Shown: one piece after another, positions 1 through 13,098 of the stretch
Layout of the letters: the number at the start of each line of letters is the position of its first letter
Position numbering within the stretch: position 1 is the stretch's first letter
Assembly (NCBI RefSeq): GCF_002858765.1
Contig: NZ_PJRP01000009.1
Coordinates: 62,001-126,000, forward strand
Direction: 5' to 3'
DNA: 64,000 nucleotides
Source: Cupriavidus pauculus
GTDB taxonomy: Bacteria > Pseudomonadota > Gammaproteobacteria > Burkholderiales > Burkholderiaceae
Translations under genes and position numbers: made by a program
The notes under the pieces: generated by a model
Seen by the model: the letters and a program-made list of their open reading frames with translations, nothing else
Databases searched by the model: none
Told to the model about the DNA's origin: nothing

Positions 1-1330
1 CGTTCGCCAGCATCTGCGCGGCGCGCTCGGCGGTTTCCACCTGCTCGGCTTCGACCATCACACGCACCACCGGCTCCGTGCCCGAGGCACGGATCAGGAC
101 GCGGCCACGACCCTCCAGTTCGGGCTCGACCTGCTCGCGGGCGGCCTTCAGACCCGCGTGGCTCTGCCAGTCGAAGCCCTTCTCCACGCGCACGTTGATC
201 AGCGTTTGCGGGAACAGCTGCACGCCATCCAGCAGTTCCGCCAGCGTCTTGCCGCTGCGGCGCAGCGCGGCAAGCACTTGCAGCGCCGACACGATCCCGT
301 CACCCGTAGTGTGCCGATCCAGGCACAACAGGTGACCCGAACCTTCGCCGCCCAGCTGCCAGCCGCGCTTGTTCAATTCCTCCAGCACGTAGCGGTCACC
401 AACCTTGGCGCGAACAAAATCCACGCCCAGGCGCTTGAGTGCCAGTTCCACGGCCATGTTGGTCATGAGCGTGCCAACCGCGCCTTCCACCTTCTGGCCC
501 GACGCCTGCCGGTCGCGCACGATCAGGTACAGCAGCTCGTCGCCGTTGTAGAGACGGCCCTGAGCGTCCACCACCTGCAGGCGGTCAGCGTCACCGTCGA
601 AGGCCAGACCCAGGTCCGCGCGATGGGTGCGCACGGCTTCCACGAGCTTTTCCGGCGCGGTTGCGCCATAGCCGGCGTTGATGTTCCGTCCGTCGGGCTG
701 GTTGCCGATCGGAATCACCTCGGCGCCAAGCTCGTGGAACACGTGCGGTGCGATGTGGTACGCCGCGCCGTGCGCGCAGTCCACCACGACGCGCAGACCG
801 TGCAGGTCCTGCTCATAAGGGAACGTGCTCTTGCAGAACTCGATGTAGCGCCCGGCAGCATCGTCGATACGCTTGGCGCGGCCCAGATCCTCCGAGCGCA
901 CGCACATCATCGGCTCTTCCAGCAGCGATTCGATCTTCGACTCCACCTCGTCCGGCAGCTTGTCGCCCGAGGCCGAAAAAAACTTGATGCCGTTGTCGTA
1001 GTACGGATTGTGGCTGGCCGAAATCACCACCCCAGCGGCCAAGCGCAGCGCGCGCGTCAGGTAGGCGATGGCGGGGGTTGGCAGCGGACCGGTCAGGCGC
1101 ACGTTGACCCCTGCAGCCGTGAAGCCGGCTTCCAGGGCCGCTTCGAGCATGTAGCCCGAGATTCGGGTGTCCTTGCCGATCAGCACGGTCGGCCGGCCTT
1201 GCGACGTTTTCTGCCCCAGCGCCAGTACCTTGCCTGCGGCATAGCCAAGCCGCATCACAAAATCGGGCGTGATCGGCACCTCGCCAACCCTGCCCCGTAC
1301 GCCGTCCGTCCCGAAATACTTGCGTGTCAT
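1..1330 (-). CDS. glmM: Phosphoglucosamine mutase, C-terminus cut by window edge
   Basis: Converts glucosamine-6-phosphate to glucosamine-1-phosphate for UDP-GlcNAc and peptidoglycan synthesis in the cytosol. The frame opens at ATG 1330 with [13 protein letters not shown] and runs about 443 codons to the window edge, so only a few residues are missing. Visible family motifs are the active-site serine loop [12 protein letters not shown], the metal-binding DGDADR and the phosphate-binding [11 protein letters not shown] near the end. An AAGGAG sequence lies about 10 nt before the ATG, inside the end of folP, which stops only 4 nt upstream, so the two genes are probably cotranscribed. Nothing in the visible part looks broken. 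Confidence 0.96.
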   Translation of the reverse strand, partial: MTRKYFGTDGVRGRVGEVPITPDFVMRLGYAAGKVLALGQKTSQGRPTVLIGKDTRISGYMLEAALEAGFTAAGVNVRLTGPLPTPAIAYLTRALRLAAGVVISASHNPYYDNGIKFFSASGDKLPDEVESKIESLLEEPMMCVRSEDLGRAKRIDDAAGRYIEFCKSTFPYEQDLHGLRVVVDCAHGAAYHIAPHVFHELGAEVIPIGNQPDGRNINAGYGATAPEKLVEAVRTHRADLGLAFDGDADRLQVVDAQGRLYNGDELLYLIVRDRQASGQKVEGAVGTLMTNMAVELALKRLGVDFVRAKVGDRYVLEELNKRGWQLGGEGSGHLLCLDRHTTGDGIVSALQVLAALRRSGKTLAELLDGVQLFPQTLINVRVEKGFDWQSHAGLKAAREQVEPELEGRGRVLIRASGTEPVVRVMVEAEQVETAERAAQMLAN

Positions 1331-1334
1331 CTGA

Positions 1335-2204
1335 TCATTCTCCTTGCTGCCCCTGCGGAGCAACGGACTCATGGCGGATCGCCCACCAGACCTTCAGGGC
1401 GTCCACGGTTTGTTCTACGTCATGCACGCGCACGATATATGCGCCTTTCTCGGCGGCGCAGACCGCCGCGGCAATACTGGCCGCCACCCGGCCCTGCGGC
1501 GGCTTTCCGCCGACGATGGCCCCGAGCGTCGACTTGCGCGACAGCCCGGCCAGGATCGGCAGCCCATCGATCGCCAGTCTCGGCATCTGCCCGAGCAGGC
1601 GCAGATTATGATCCGGCGTCTTCCCAAATCCAAACCCCGGATCCAGCGAAATACGCGAATCATCCACGCCCGCCGCACGCAGGGTTGACACCCGCTCGCG
1701 CAGAAAATCCGCCACTTCCGCCACCACGTCGGCGTATTGCGGCTCTTCCTGCATGGTCTGGGGATCTCGCTGCATGTGCATGACACACAGGGCTGCCTGC
1801 CCGGCCGACACCGCCTCGACGGCGCCGGGCATGCGGAAGCCCCAGATATCGTTGATCAAATCGGCTCCGCCCGCCAGTGTGGCCCGCATCACCTCGGGCT
1901 TGTACGTGTCGATTGACAACGGTTTGCCGCAACCGGCCAGCGCCTCGACGATCGGCATAACGCGGTCGAGTTCCTGATCTAGTGGCAATGCCGCCGATCC
2001 CGGCCGGCTCGACTCGCCGCCAATATCGATGATGTCCACGCCCTCGACAATCATCTGCTCGGCATGGCGCAGGGCCGCGTCGCGCGAGGCATGCTGTCCA
2101 CCATCCGAGAACGAATCGGGGGTCACGTTGAGGATGCCCATCACCAGCGGGCGACGATTGCGGGCAAATCGATAACGCCCGCACTGGAAGAACTCGATCG
2201 GCAA
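1335..2204 (-). CDS. folP: Dihydropteroate synthase
   Basis: Condenses p-aminobenzoate with the pterin pyrophosphate in folate synthesis; it is the sulfonamide target. The TIM-barrel signatures [26 protein letters not shown] and [11 protein letters not shown] are present. The frame is open much further upstream, but the extra part reads through the ftsH terminator. I prefer TTG 2204, which follows AGGTG by 6 nt and gives the usual short lead of about 20 residues before the MGILNV motif. ATG 2141 would remove part of the first strand. The gene follows ftsH and precedes glmM on the same strand. Confidence 0.93.
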   Translation of the reverse strand: MPIEFFQCGRYRFARNRRPLVMGILNVTPDSFSDGGQHASRDAALRHAEQMIVEGVDIIDIGGESSRPGSAALPLDQELDRVMPIVEALAGCGKPLSIDTYKPEVMRATLAGGADLINDIWGFRMPGAVEAVSAGQAALCVMHMQRDPQTMQEEPQYADVVAEVADFLRERVSTLRAAGVDDSRISLDPGFGFGKTPDHNLRLLGQMPRLAIDGLPILAGLSRKSTLGAIVGGKPPQGRVAASIAAAVCAAEKGAYIVRVHDVEQTVDALKVWWAIRHESVAPQGQQGE

Positions 2205-2213
2205 GATGTACAC

Positions 2214-2250
2214 CTGAAAAACAAAAAGCCGGCGCACCAGGCACCGGCTT
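2214..2250 (-). terminator. Rho-independent terminator between ftsH and folP
   Basis: Read on the minus strand, a GC-rich stem with arms AAGCCGG/CCGGCTT and an inner GC pair is followed by TTTTTGTTTTT. It sits after the ftsH stop and directly before the folP ribosome-binding site, so it could end most ftsH transcripts and attenuate folP-glmM expression. Confidence 0.75.
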
Positions 2251-2319
2251 CGGAGGCTATCAGAATCCGCCGCGTTTGAAACCGTTGCAAACGGTCTGTT
2301 ACGCGGCGGTGCAGCCCAA

Positions 2320-4221
<1,902 letters not shown>

Positions 4222-4419
4222 GGCCGAACTCCTTTGCAATTGCCTTGCCAACGGATAGCTGCATTGCATTGTAATGCAGCGCCCGTCCCCACAGGGAAAT
4301 CTGATTCTATGAGCCTGATAGTGCCCGAGCCGCCAGCTCCGGGCAAGCGGGGCAGTGACCGGCACAAACCCGGATACCCCTGCTTTCGTGGGGGCGGTCG
4401 AACACCATCATGCATCCTG

Positions 4420-5091
4420 TCAGTCCACTGATTTCAGGTAACGCCCAAGAATAAAGGTTTCTGAAGACTTGTCGCGCGACGCCTTGGGCTTGCGCTTGGC
4501 GACAACCTTGAACTGACGCTTGAACTTCTCAACGATCTGGCTGTAGCCGGACCCGTGAAAGCACTTGACCAGCAGCGACCCCTCGGGCTTCAGGTGAGCC
4601 TGGGCAAATTCCAGCGCCAGATCGCACAAATATTCGATCCGCGCCGAATCGGCCGACGCTACACCGGACAAATTGGGGGCCATGTCCGAGATAACAAGGT
4701 CGATTCTCGACCCGCCCGACGCCTCCAGCACTACATTTTCCAGCTCCCGGAATACTTCCTCCTCTCGGAAATCGCCCAGGATGAACGTCACATCGGCCAC
4801 AGGATCCATCGGCAGGAGGTCGATGGCAACCACGGCACCGTCGATCTTGCCGTCCGTCGCCCGGGGCGACGCTGCCAGCTTGTTGCGGGCGTACTGGCTC
4901 CAGCTACCCGGCGCGGCACCCAGGTCGACGATGACCGAACCGGGCTGGATCAGCTTGTCCTGATCGTCGATCTCCTTGAGCTTGTAGGCGGCGCGGGCGC
5001 GATAGCCCTCGCGCTGCGCCATCTTCACGTAGGGATCGTTAATGTGGTCGTGGAGCCACGACTGGTTGAACTTGTTCTTGCCCTTGGCCAT
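4420..5091 (-). CDS. rlmE: 23S rRNA 2'-O-methyltransferase (U2552)
   Basis: SAM-dependent methyltransferase acting on the A-loop of 23S rRNA in the 50S subunit. From ATG 5091 it encodes 223 aa beginning [20 protein letters not shown]. The SAM-binding motif [14 protein letters not shown] is near residue 60. The catalytic K-D-K-E residues fit [10 protein letters not shown], the VISDMAPN motif and [10 protein letters not shown] followed by SSETFILG. The upstream open frame has no supporting homology. It lies upstream of ftsH on the same strand and is divergent from the yhbY-type gene, leaving a 160-nt shared promoter region. Confidence 0.95.
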   Translation of the reverse strand: MAKGKNKFNQSWLHDHINDPYVKMAQREGYRARAAYKLKEIDDQDKLIQPGSVIVDLGAAPGSWSQYARNKLAASPRATDGKIDGAVVAIDLLPMDPVADVTFILGDFREEEVFRELENVVLEASGGSRIDLVISDMAPNLSGVASADSARIEYLCDLALEFAQAHLKPEGSLLVKCFHGSGYSQIVEKFKRQFKVVAKRKPKASRDKSSETFILGRYLKSVD

Positions 5092-5251
5092 TACTGAGAC
5101 TTGCCTTCTTGCGGGGAAATCCGGCTGCCCGGCCACAACGTGTGGCCAAAAGCAGGTTTTTCTCCCGATTTGGTGATCTTTGCCGCCTCCCGGCGACCTT
5201 TTTTTGCATGGTTGACGGATAATACGCGCCAATCCGAAATTTGCTGCTCCA

Positions 5252-5755
5252 ATGCCCGCTCTACAACTGATCTCTGCCCAACGCTCCGAACTGCGCTCAC
5301 GCGCCCACGGCCTTAACCCCGTGGTCATGATCGGCGCCGAAGGCCTGACCCCCGCCGTCCTGGCCGAAATCGACCGCAGCCTTGCGGCACACGACCTGAT
5401 CAAGATCCGGGTGTTCGGTGACGAGCGCGACGCGCGTATCGCCATTTATGACGCCATTTGCGACGAACTCGACGCCGCGCCGATCCAGCATATCGGCAAG
5501 CTGCTCGTCATCTGGCGCCCGGGCCCTGCCCGCCTGAAGGAAAACCAGCCGGACGACATGGGTGCCGCCCGACGTCCCCTGGGCGGCGGAGCCGCCCCGC
5601 GCACCGTCATGGTCCGCAAGTCAACCGGCTCGGGCCAGCGCCGCACACCTCGCACCGCTGTGAAGGTGCTCGGCAATGAACGCGTGACCCAGGCTGGCAA
5701 CGTCAAACGTGCCCGCGCACGTCCGTCGAGCCAGAAGAAGAAATCGCTGGGCTGA
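5252..5755 (+). CDS. yhbY: YhbY/CRM-domain RNA-binding protein
   Basis: CRM-domain protein associated with 50S ribosomal precursors. The N-terminal ~95 residues form the CRM fold with [20 protein letters not shown] (the GxxG-type RNA-binding loop is LNPVVMIG) and the [14 protein letters not shown] strand. The remaining ~70 residues are a basic Arg/Ser/Pro-rich tail that E. coli YhbY lacks and that could add RNA affinity. It is divergent from rlmE, an arrangement kept from gamma- to betaproteobacteria, and fits a ribosome-assembly neighbourhood. Confidence 0.9.
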   Translation: MPALQLISAQRSELRSRAHGLNPVVMIGAEGLTPAVLAEIDRSLAAHDLIKIRVFGDERDARIAIYDAICDELDAAPIQHIGKLLVIWRPGPARLKENQPDDMGAARRPLGGGAAPRTVMVRKSTGSGQRRTPRTAVKVLGNERVTQAGNVKRARARPSSQKKKSLG

Positions 5756-5805
5756 CCGGCAGGGTCAGATTGGCCGCACGCCAATCGGTTCCCTGAGACA
5801 GCAAG

Positions 5806-5827
5806 AAAGGCGGCCATGGCCGCCTTT
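5806..5827. terminator. Bidirectional terminator between yhbY and the DUF4149 gene
   Basis: A perfect 22-nt palindrome (arms AAAGGCGGCCA/TGGCCGCCTTT) with T-tracts on both strands lies between two convergent genes, so it can serve both. Confidence 0.8.
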
Positions 5828-5867
5828 TTCAATGCCCCAGGCGTTCTCTCCCGGGACTTCCGGACGC

Positions 5868-6371
5868 TTACTCTCCCGCCGTACGTGGCGCGCTGGCACG
5901 CCACACCAGCACCAGGGCCAGCAGGCTTTGCAGCAGGTAGAACACGCTCGACACGCCGTGCAGCGTGCCAAACTGGCTCTTGTACGGCGAGTCCGAGACA
6001 CCCAGGTTCATCGCCTGGGCCTTGACCTTGAGCCCTTCCATGAACGGCTGCAGGCCAAAATAGCCGGCCAGCACGCAAACCAGCATGGCCAGCACGATCC
6101 AGCGCAGCGTCCGGTAACGCGACGCGCCGCGGCGGATCAGCACATTGCACAGCACCAGCTGCAGCACGCCCACCGTCACGCCCAAGATCGCCTCATAGCG
6201 GAACAGGTGTCCGGCAATCATGCCGGCCGTCTCGCGGCTCGGCAGCACGGCGAATAGCGTCGGCGCCACCATGTAACCTACCGTCCACAAGCTTCCCGCC
6301 CAGACCACGGTCAACAGCAGGAAGATGCGATGCGGCAGCGGCGGAAGATTCGAGTACGAAGACGAGAACAC
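5868..6371 (-). CDS. DUF4149-type four-helix inner-membrane protein
   Basis: The 167-aa product has about four hydrophobic segments (near residues 16-40, 60-80, 90-107 and 140-160) and resembles the DUF4149/TMEM205-like family found beside greA in betaproteobacteria. No catalytic residues are evident. It starts at ATG 6371, 15 nt after the greA stop, so it is probably the last gene of the greA transcript, and it ends at a bidirectional terminator. Its function is unknown. Confidence 0.8.
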   Translation of the reverse strand: MFSSSYSNLPPLPHRIFLLLTVVWAGSLWTVGYMVAPTLFAVLPSRETAGMIAGHLFRYEAILGVTVGVLQLVLCNVLIRRGASRYRTLRWIVLAMLVCVLAGYFGLQPFMEGLKVKAQAMNLGVSDSPYKSQFGTLHGVSSVFYLLQSLLALVLVWRASAPRTAGE

Positions 6372-6386
6372 CCGTGCCCCGCCGCG

Positions 6387-6863
6387 TCAGATGTAACGGA
6401 CGGTGATGACTTCGTATTCGCGTTCGCCACCCGGGGCGAGCACGGTGGCGACATCGCCCTCGAACTTGCCAATCAGGGCGCGTGCAATCGGGGAGCTGAC
6501 CGAAATCTTGCCGGTGTCCAGATCGGCTTCGTCGTCGCCGACGATCTGGTAGCTCACGGAATTACCCGATTCCAGGTCTTCCAGGTCAACGGTGGCACCG
6601 AAGACGATGCGGCCGTCGGTGTCGAGCTGGGTGGGGTCGATAACCTGGGCGGCGGAGAGTTTGGACTCCACTTCCTGGATACGGCCCTCGATAAATGCCT
6701 GCTTTTCCTTGGCAGCGTCGTACTCGGCGTTTTCCGACAGGTCGCCCTGGGCACGTGCCTCGGAGATGGCGTTGATCACCGCAGGACGTTCGACGGCCTT
6801 GAGGCGCTGCAGCTCTTCCTTCAGGAGTTCGGCGCCACGCTTGGTAATCGGAATGGTGCTCAT
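6387..6863 (-). CDS. greA: Transcription elongation factor GreA
   Basis: Enters the RNA polymerase secondary channel and stimulates cleavage of backtracked transcripts. From ATG 6863 it is exactly 158 aa, the family length. It has an N-terminal coiled coil ([19 protein letters not shown]), the acidic tip [13 protein letters not shown] (tip acidic residues D and E present) and a C-terminal FKBP-like domain with [14 protein letters not shown]. The 24-residue upstream extension in the open frame has no family support. It is downstream of carB, with about 240 nt between them. Confidence 0.96.
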   Translation of the reverse strand: MSTIPITKRGAELLKEELQRLKAVERPAVINAISEARAQGDLSENAEYDAAKEKQAFIEGRIQEVESKLSAAQVIDPTQLDTDGRIVFGATVDLEDLESGNSVSYQIVGDDEADLDTGKISVSSPIARALIGKFEGDVATVLAPGGEREYEVITVRYI

Positions 6864-7106
6864 GTCTCGTTCAACAAAAAAATGAGCCGCAGCGGAGCTG
6901 GAACCATGCTCCGGCAGCAATCTGCCGGTCAGCACTTCCGCTCGACCGCGGCTTTCAGATGGGATCGAACCGGCACCGGGGCGCGGATCGATCAGCGAAT
7001 TCGACGTAGTTTAGGCCAGAACCGCCGCCGGCATCAACCCGGCGGCAGCGCCGCGGCACGGGGTGTTCCCCCGCACCGCAGCATTGGCGGCACTGACAGG
7101 CCTGGA

Positions 7107-10100
7107 TCAGGCCAGTTGCTTGTGCAGGCCCTGCAGGTCGTAGACCTCCAGGTTCTGCATGTGCTTCAGGCCTTCCACGGCGGCATTGGCGCCGGCGATG
7201 GTGGTGTAGTACGGCACGCGGCCAGCGAGCGCGGCGATACGGATCGACCGCGAATCGGCGATGGCCGTGCGCGTTTCGTCCACGGTCGTGAAGACCAGGG
7301 CGAGTTCGCCGTTCTTGATCATGTCCACGATGTGCGGACGGCCGTCCTTCACCTTGTTGACCACCCGGACCGGGATGCCGGCCGCCTCGATGGCCGATGC
7401 CGTACCGCGCGTGGCGACGATCGGGTAGCCCAGGTCGTGCAGCATGCGGGCCACGGTCACGGCGCGCGGCTTGTCGCTGTCCTTGACCGTAATCAGCACG
7501 GTGCCCTTCTCGGGCAGGCGCGAACCGGCTGCCAGCTGGCTCTTGAACAGCGCTTCGCCGAACACCTTGCCCACACCCATCACTTCACCGGTGGAACGCA
7601 TTTCAGGTCCGAGGACCGGATCCACGCCCGGGAACTTGTTGAACGGGAACACGGCTTCCTTGACGCTGAAGTACGGCGGCACGACTTCGGCGCCGATACC
7701 TTGCGAGTCCAGCGACTGGCCGGCCATGCAGCGCGCGGCGATCTTGGCCAGCGACAGGCCGGTCGCCTTCGACACGTACGGCACCGTACGCGACGCACGC
7801 GGGTTCACTTCCAGCACGTAGACGACATCTTCGCCATTCTTCTGCTGGATCGCGAACTGCACGTTCATCAGCCCGATGACATTCAGGGCCTTGGCCATCG
7901 CGGCGGTCTGGCGCTTCAGTTCGTCGACGGTAGCCTGCGACAGCGAGTACGGGGGCAGCGAGCAAGCCGAGTCGCCCGAGTGCACGCCCGCCTGTTCGAT
8001 GTGCTCCATCACGCCGCCGATGAACACGCGCTTGCCGTCGCACAGGGCGTCGACATCGCACTCGATCGCGTCGTTCAGGAAGCGGTCCAGCAGCACCGGC
8101 GAATCGTTCGAGACCTTCACGGCCTCGCGCATGTAGCGTTCCAGGTCGCGCGGCTCGTGCACGATTTCCATCGCGCGGCCACCCAGCACGTACGACGGAC
8201 GCACCACCAGCGGATAGCCAATTTCCTCGGCCAGGCGCAGCGCCTCATCCTCGGCACGGGCCGTGCGGTTCGGCGGCTGACGCAGACCCAGTTCCTGCAG
8301 CAGCTTCTGGAAACGCTCGCGGTCTTCCGCGGCGTCGATCATGTCCGGGCTCGTGCCGATGATGGGCACGCCGTTGGCTTCCAGGTCCAGCGCCAGCTTC
8401 AGCGGGGTCTGGCCGCCGTACTGGACGATCACGCCAACCGGCTTTTCCTTGTCGACGATTTCCAGCACGTCTTCCAGCGTCAGCGGCTCGAAATACAGGC
8501 GGTCCGACGTGTCATAGTCGGTCGACACGGTTTCCGGGTTGCAGTTGACCATGATGGTCTCGTACCCGTCTTCGCGCAGCGCCAGCGCGGCGTGCACGCA
8601 GCAGTAGTCGAACTCGATACCCTGGCCGATCCGGTTCGGGCCACCGCCCAGCACCATGATCTTCTTGTTGGTAGTCGGGTCCGCCTCGCACTCGCCATGC
8701 TCGGCTTCGTACGTGCCGTACATGTAGGCGGTGTTGGTGGCGAACTCGGCCGCGCAGGTATCCACGCGCTTGTAGACCGGGCGCACGTTCTGCGCCACGC
8801 GCGCCTCGCGCACGGCCTTGGCGTCGGTCTTCAGCAGACGGGCCAGGCGGCGATCCGAGAAGCCCTTCTGCTTCAGGAACCGCAGTTCAGCGGCCGACAG
8901 GCTTTCCAGCGTGCGGTTGCGCGCCAGGCCTTCGGTCTTGACGATGTCTTCGATCTGGGCCAGGAACCACGGATCGATGTCGGTCTCGGCATGCACTTCT
9001 TCCAGCGACATGCCCAGGCGGAACGCGTCGCCCACGTACCAGATACGGTCAGGGCCGGCTTCGCCGATTTCCTCGATCACTTCGTCGCGGTCGGTGGACT
9101 TCTCGTCCAGGCCGTCCACGCCCACTTCCAGGCCGCGCAGCGCCTTCTGGAACGATTCCTGGAAGGTACGACCCATGGCCATCACTTCACCGACCGACTT
9201 CATCTGCGTGGTCAGGTGGCTGTCGGCCGCCGGGAATTTCTCAAACGCGAAACGCGGCACCTTGGTGACCACGTAGTCGATCGACGGCTCGAACGACGCC
9301 GGGGTCTGGCCGCCGGTGATTTCGTTCTTGAGTTCGTCCAGCGTGTAGCCCACGGCCAGCTTGGCCGCGACCTTGGCGATCGGGAAGCCCGTGGCCTTCG
9401 AGGCCAGCGCCGACGAACGCGACACACGCGGGTTCATCTCGATCACGATCATCCGGCCGTCCGCCGGGTTGATCGAGAACTGCACGTTCGAGCCGCCGGT
9501 ATCGACGCCGATCTCGCGCAGCACGGCCAGCGACGCGTTACGCAGGATCTGGTATTCCTTGTCGGTCAGCGTCTGGGCCGGGGCCACGGTGATCGAGTCA
9601 CCGGTGTGGATGCCCATCGGGTCCAGGTTTTCGATCGAGCAGATGATGATGCAGTTGTCCGCCTTGTCGCGGACCACTTCCATCTCGTATTCCTTCCAGC
9701 CGAGCAGCGATTCCTCGATCAGCAGCTCGCGCGTGGGCGACAGGTCCAGGCCGCGCTTGCAGATTTCTTCAAACTCTTCGCGGTTGTAGGCAATGCCGCC
9801 GCCGGTGCCGCCCAGCGTAAACGACGGGCGGATCACGATCGGGTAGCCGGCCGAGCCGGTTTCCTGGGCGATGCGCGACTGCACGGCTACGGCCTCGTCC
9901 ATCGAGTGCGCAATACCAGACTTGGCCGAACCCAGGCCGATCTTGGTCATCGCGTCCTTGAACTTCTGGCGGTCTTCGGCCTTGTCGATGGCTTCCGGCG
10001 ACGCGCCGATCAGTTCCACCTTGTACTTGTCCAGCACGCCATGACGATGCAGGTCCAGCGCGCAGTTCAGCGCGGTCTGGCCGCCCATGGTCGGCAGGAT

Positions 10101-10355
10101 GGCGTCCGGGCGTTCCTTCTCGATGATGCGCTCGACCACTTCCCAGGTGATGGGCTCGATGTACGTCACGTCGGCCGTGTTCGGGTCCGTCATGATGGTC
10201 GCCGGGTTCGAGTTGACCAGGATGACCTTGAAGCCCTCTTCACGCAGCGCCTTGCAGGCCTGTGCGCCGGAGTAGTCGAATTCGCACGCCTGACCGATGA
10301 TGATCGGGCCTGCGCCGATGATAAGGATGCTCTTGATATCTGTGCGCTTTGGCAT
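7107..10355 (-). CDS. carB: Carbamoyl-phosphate synthase large subunit
   Basis: Makes carbamoyl phosphate for pyrimidine and arginine synthesis together with CarA. The 1082-aa protein shows the expected duplicated carboxy-phosphate and carbamate halves: [22 protein letters not shown] opens the first and [19 protein letters not shown] the second. Each half has an ATP-grasp domain ([27 protein letters not shown]). The last ~140 residues are an MGS-like regulatory domain. An 8-bp perfect stem lies about 60 nt past the stop (7024-7046) without a U-tract. leuE lies between carB and carA. Confidence 0.98.
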   Translation of the reverse strand: MPKRTDIKSILIIGAGPIIIGQACEFDYSGAQACKALREEGFKVILVNSNPATIMTDPNTADVTYIEPITWEVVERIIEKERPDAILPTMGGQTALNCALDLHRHGVLDKYKVELIGASPEAIDKAEDRQKFKDAMTKIGLGSAKSGIAHSMDEAVAVQSRIAQETGSAGYPIVIRPSFTLGGTGGGIAYNREEFEEICKRGLDLSPTRELLIEESLLGWKEYEMEVVRDKADNCIIICSIENLDPMGIHTGDSITVAPAQTLTDKEYQILRNASLAVLREIGVDTGGSNVQFSINPADGRMIVIEMNPRVSRSSALASKATGFPIAKVAAKLAVGYTLDELKNEITGGQTPASFEPSIDYVVTKVPRFAFEKFPAADSHLTTQMKSVGEVMAMGRTFQESFQKALRGLEVGVDGLDEKSTDRDEVIEEIGEAGPDRIWYVGDAFRLGMSLEEVHAETDIDPWFLAQIEDIVKTEGLARNRTLESLSAAELRFLKQKGFSDRRLARLLKTDAKAVREARVAQNVRPVYKRVDTCAAEFATNTAYMYGTYEAEHGECEADPTTNKKIMVLGGGPNRIGQGIEFDYCCVHAALALREDGYETIMVNCNPETVSTDYDTSDRLYFEPLTLEDVLEIVDKEKPVGVIVQYGGQTPLKLALDLEANGVPIIGTSPDMIDAAEDRERFQKLLQELGLRQPPNRTARAEDEALRLAEEIGYPLVVRPSYVLGGRAMEIVHEPRDLERYMREAVKVSNDSPVLLDRFLNDAIECDVDALCDGKRVFIGGVMEHIEQAGVHSGDSACSLPPYSLSQATVDELKRQTAAMAKALNVIGLMNVQFAIQQKNGEDVVYVLEVNPRASRTVPYVSKATGLSLAKIAARCMAGQSLDSQGIGAEVVPPYFSVKEAVFPFNKFPGVDPVLGPEMRSTGEVMGVGKVFGEALFKSQLAAGSRLPEKGTVLITVKDSDKPRAVTVARMLHDLGYPIVATRGTASAIEAAGIPVRVVNKVKDGRPHIVDMIKNGELALVFTTVDETRTAIADSRSIRIAALAGRVPYYTTIAGANAAVEGLKHMQNLEVYDLQGLHKQLA

Positions 10356-10423
10356 TGCACGCTCTCTTTATTGGCCGGTCCGCAAGTTCCCGCGGACCGT
10401 ACCGGGTATCAGGTTTTGGATCG

Positions 10424-11101
10424 TCAGCCCAGGGTGGCCGTGGCCAGCTTGGCACCGAAGCCGATGAACATCGCGCCGACCCCGCTCGACATGCCTGCGG
10501 ACAGGCGCCGGCGGCGGCGGAACGCATCGGCCAGCCGCGCGCCCACGAAGATGATCGTTGTCAGGTACGCGAAGCTGCAGATCTGGCAGACCAGGCCCAG
10601 CGCCACGAACGACAGCGCCGGATACGCGAACTGCGGGTCCACGAACTGGATGAAGAACGAGATGAAGAACAGGATGGCCTTCGGGTTCAGCAGGCTGATG
10701 ACCAGCGCCTTGGTGAACGGGTTGGAAGACTTGTCCACCGGCACGGCGGCCGCCTGCGCGGCAGCGGGGTCGGCCGGCTTCGCCCAGTTGCGCACTGCGC
10801 CGCGCAACATCTGGAAGCCGATCCAGCCCAGGTAGCCGGCGCCCACGTACTTGATCACGTGGAACAGCGCCGGGCTGGCCTTGAGCAGCGACGCCACGCC
10901 CGCGGCCGACAGCACCATCAGGATGGCATCGCCGACGAACACGCCGCACGCGCCCCTGTAGCCGGCACGCACGCCGCGCTGTGCGGCCACCGACAGCACA
11001 TACATCGAGTTCGGCCCCGGCAGCAGCACAATGAAGATCGTGCCGAGCACATAGGTCCAGAAATCGGTGATGCCGAAGCTGGCGTGCATGAAAGCGGTCA
11101 T
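10424..11101 (-). CDS. leuE: LysE/RhtB-family leucine exporter
   Basis: Inner-membrane amino-acid efflux protein. The 225-aa sequence has about six hydrophobic segments and the LysE-family signature IVLLPGPNSMYVLSVAAQRG near residues 24-43, followed by GACGVFVGDAILM. The overall pattern (FWTYVLGTIFIVLLPGPN, NPKAILFFISFF) is closest to LeuE. It lies between carB and carA on the same strand with short gaps (68 and 48 nt), so it is probably cotranscribed with them. The substrate is inferred from family resemblance only. Confidence 0.85.
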   Translation of the reverse strand: MTAFMHASFGITDFWTYVLGTIFIVLLPGPNSMYVLSVAAQRGVRAGYRGACGVFVGDAILMVLSAAGVASLLKASPALFHVIKYVGAGYLGWIGFQMLRGAVRNWAKPADPAAAQAAAVPVDKSSNPFTKALVISLLNPKAILFFISFFIQFVDPQFAYPALSFVALGLVCQICSFAYLTTIIFVGARLADAFRRRRRLSAGMSSGVGAMFIGFGAKLATATLG

Positions 11102-11149
11102 GGCAGGTGGATCCCGTTCAGGTCTCTCGTTGCATCAAACGCGCCGCGT

Positions 11150-12298
11150 TCAGGCGGCAGCCTTGGCGCGGGCGTCCTGCATCAGCTTCGTAAAGCGGTC
11201 GAACAGGTACGCGATGTCATGCGGACCCGGCGACGCTTCAGGGTGGCCCTGGAAGCAGAATGCAGGCTTGTCGGTCAGCGCAAAGCCTTGCAGCGTGCCG
11301 TCGAACAACGACGTGTGCGTAACGCGTGCGTTGGCCGGCAGCGTCGACGCATCGACCGCGAAGCCATGGTTTTGCGACGTAATCACCACACGGCCATCAT
11401 CATGATCCTTGACCGGGTGGTTCGCGCCATGGTGGCCCGTGCTCATCTTGAGCGTCTTCGCGCCCACAGCCAGCGCCATGATCTGGTGACCCAGGCAGAT
11501 GCCGAACGTGGGGATGCCGCGGGCGATGAACTCGCGCGTGGCGGCGATGGCGTAGTCGCACGGTTCGGGGTCGCCGGGGCCGTTCGACAGGAAGATGCCG
11601 TCCGGATTCAGCGCCAGGGCGTCGGCCGCGCTGGCTTGCGCCGGCAGCACCGTCACCTTGCAGCCGCGCTCGGCCAGCATGCGCAGGATGTTGAACTTGA
11701 CGCCGTAGTCATAGGCCACCACGTGGAACTGCGGCTTATCCAGCTTGCCGTAGCCCTCGCCCAGCTTCCACTCGGTCTGGGTCCATTCGTACGGCTCCTT
11801 GACCGACACGACCTTGGCCAGGTCCATGCCCGAGAGGCCCGGGAACGAGCGCGCCAGGTCGATGGCCTTCTGCACGTTGTCTTCGCCCGCCAGGATGCAG
11901 CCGTTCTGGGCGCCCTTCTCGCGGAGGATACGGGTCAGCTTGCGGGTGTCGATACCGGCGATCGCCACGACCTTTTCCTGCTTCAGGTAGTGGGCGAGCG
12001 TGTGTTCCTTGCGGAAGTTGGAGGCCAGAAGCGGCAGATCCTTGATGATCAGGCCGGCGGCATGGACTTTCGTGGCTTCTACATCCTCAGGATTGACGCC
12101 GTAATTGCCGATATGCGGATACGTCAGCGTGACGATCTGCCGGGAATAGCTGGGGTCGGTGAGGATTTCCTGATAACCGGTGATGGCGGTGTTGAACACC
12201 ACTTCGCCGATCGTATGGCCGGAAGCGCCGATGGAATAGCCACGAAAGACCGTGCCGTCTGCAAGCGCGAGGATGGCGGACGGAAAAGACGGTAACAC
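11150..12298 (-). CDS. carA: Carbamoyl-phosphate synthase small (glutaminase) subunit
   Basis: Hydrolyses glutamine and channels ammonia to CarB. The start is GTG 12298, with AGGAG 7 nt upstream; length is 382 aa. The N-terminal domain carries [17 protein letters not shown]. The C-terminal class I glutamine amidotransferase has the nucleophile Cys in [13 protein letters not shown] and the His-Glu pair in [12 protein letters not shown]. It is the first gene of the carA-leuE-carB-(greA) run, preceded by a ~190-nt leader and a clear sigma-70 promoter. Confidence 0.98.
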   Translation of the reverse strand: MLPSFPSAILALADGTVFRGYSIGASGHTIGEVVFNTAITGYQEILTDPSYSRQIVTLTYPHIGNYGVNPEDVEATKVHAAGLIIKDLPLLASNFRKEHTLAHYLKQEKVVAIAGIDTRKLTRILREKGAQNGCILAGEDNVQKAIDLARSFPGLSGMDLAKVVSVKEPYEWTQTEWKLGEGYGKLDKPQFHVVAYDYGVKFNILRMLAERGCKVTVLPAQASAADALALNPDGIFLSNGPGDPEPCDYAIAATREFIARGIPTFGICLGHQIMALAVGAKTLKMSTGHHGANHPVKDHDDGRVVITSQNHGFAVDASTLPANARVTHTSLFDGTLQGFALTDKPAFCFQGHPEASPGPHDIAYLFDRFTKLMQDARAKAAA

Positions 12299-12498
12299 GG
12301 GTAGGCTCCTGCTGGACTCACCCCGTGACCGACCTGCTCAACGCCTCTTGCCCCGTGGGCGGCCCAATGAAGGGACCGGCTGACGCATGGCTTTTTCATC
12401 ACATTTTTGCGGTGCATGAAAAACGCGCGCAATCGGGGCGGCGGAAGGTGGAATACGGTAGGCGCTAGGGTGAAGGGTTCTGAAAGCGAAACTTTCGA

Positions 12499-12527
12499 AT
12501 TATATCCCGCTGCACCCAATTTCTCAA
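12499..12527 (-). promoter_or_regulatory. Sigma-70 promoter of carA
   Basis: On the minus strand, TTGAGA is followed after exactly 17 nt by a perfect TATAAT. Transcription would start near 12492 and give a leader of about 190 nt before the GTG of carA. The gap 12299-12627 holds nothing else I can name. The leader is long enough for pyrimidine or arginine control, but I see no obvious leader peptide or terminator. Confidence 0.75.
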
Positions 12528-12627
12528 GTATTCAACAACTTACGACGGGCAGAAGCGGCGTACGGCTTACCTGTCATGGGAATGACATGGCGCCGCGCCG
12601 CCGCCTTCCGCTGATTCACCGGGTGAT

Positions 12628-13041
12628 TTATACCGTCGGCGGCACCACCACCGTAACCTCGATTTCCACCTTGGCGCGCGGCTCCACGAGATCAGCCACT
12701 TCCACGGCCGTCATGGCCGGAAAATGCCGGCCGACGATATCGCGGTAGTGCTGGCCGATGGCCTTGTAGGCGCCTACGTATTCGGCCTTGTCCTTCACAT
12801 ACCAGGTCATGCGCGCGATGTGCTCGGGCCGCGCCCCGCCCTGCTCCAGCACCGCCACGATATTGCGCAGCGCCTGCGCCACCTGCAGCGCGAAGTCGTC
12901 GGTCTCGAACTTGCACTGGCCGTTCCAGCCAATCTGGCCGCCCACGAAAATCAGGCGGCTGCCTACCTGCATCTCGGCCATGATGCCGTTGGCGTAGCCC
13001 TTCGGCGCTGCCCAGTCGGGCGGTTGCAATGTCTTCAGCAT
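12628..13041 (-). CDS. RidA/YjgF-family enamine/imine deaminase
   Basis: Hotdog-like trimeric RidA-family protein of 137 aa. From ATG 13041 (AGAGGA upstream) it shows the family pattern RLIFVGGQIGWNGQ, VAQALRNIVAVLEQGGARPEHIARMTWYV and FPAMTAVEVADLVEPRAKVEIEVT; the final Glu matches the conserved acidic residue, and the Arg of the substrate site is represented by R110 or R129. It is the most distal gene of the anthranilate-CoA cluster. RidA-family proteins hydrolyse reactive enamines or imines, so a role in clearing or deaminating pathway intermediates is a reasonable inference. Confidence 0.85.
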   Translation of the reverse strand: MLKTLQPPDWAAPKGYANGIMAEMQVGSRLIFVGGQIGWNGQCKFETDDFALQVAQALRNIVAVLEQGGARPEHIARMTWYVKDKAEYVGAYKAIGQHYRDIVGRHFPAMTAVEVADLVEPRAKVEIEVTVVVPPTV

Positions 13042-13098
13042 GTTCGGTCCTCTCGGTGTTGCCAATCCGTTCGTTCAGTTCGTTCAGTTGATCCCGGG

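Noticed and set aside
6330-10835. 1501-aa plus-strand open frame over greA, carB and leuE
   Set aside because: It is the antisense shadow of G+C-rich genes with strong family matches on the minus strand; its composition (His/Arg/Val-rich, no domain) is typical of such shadows.
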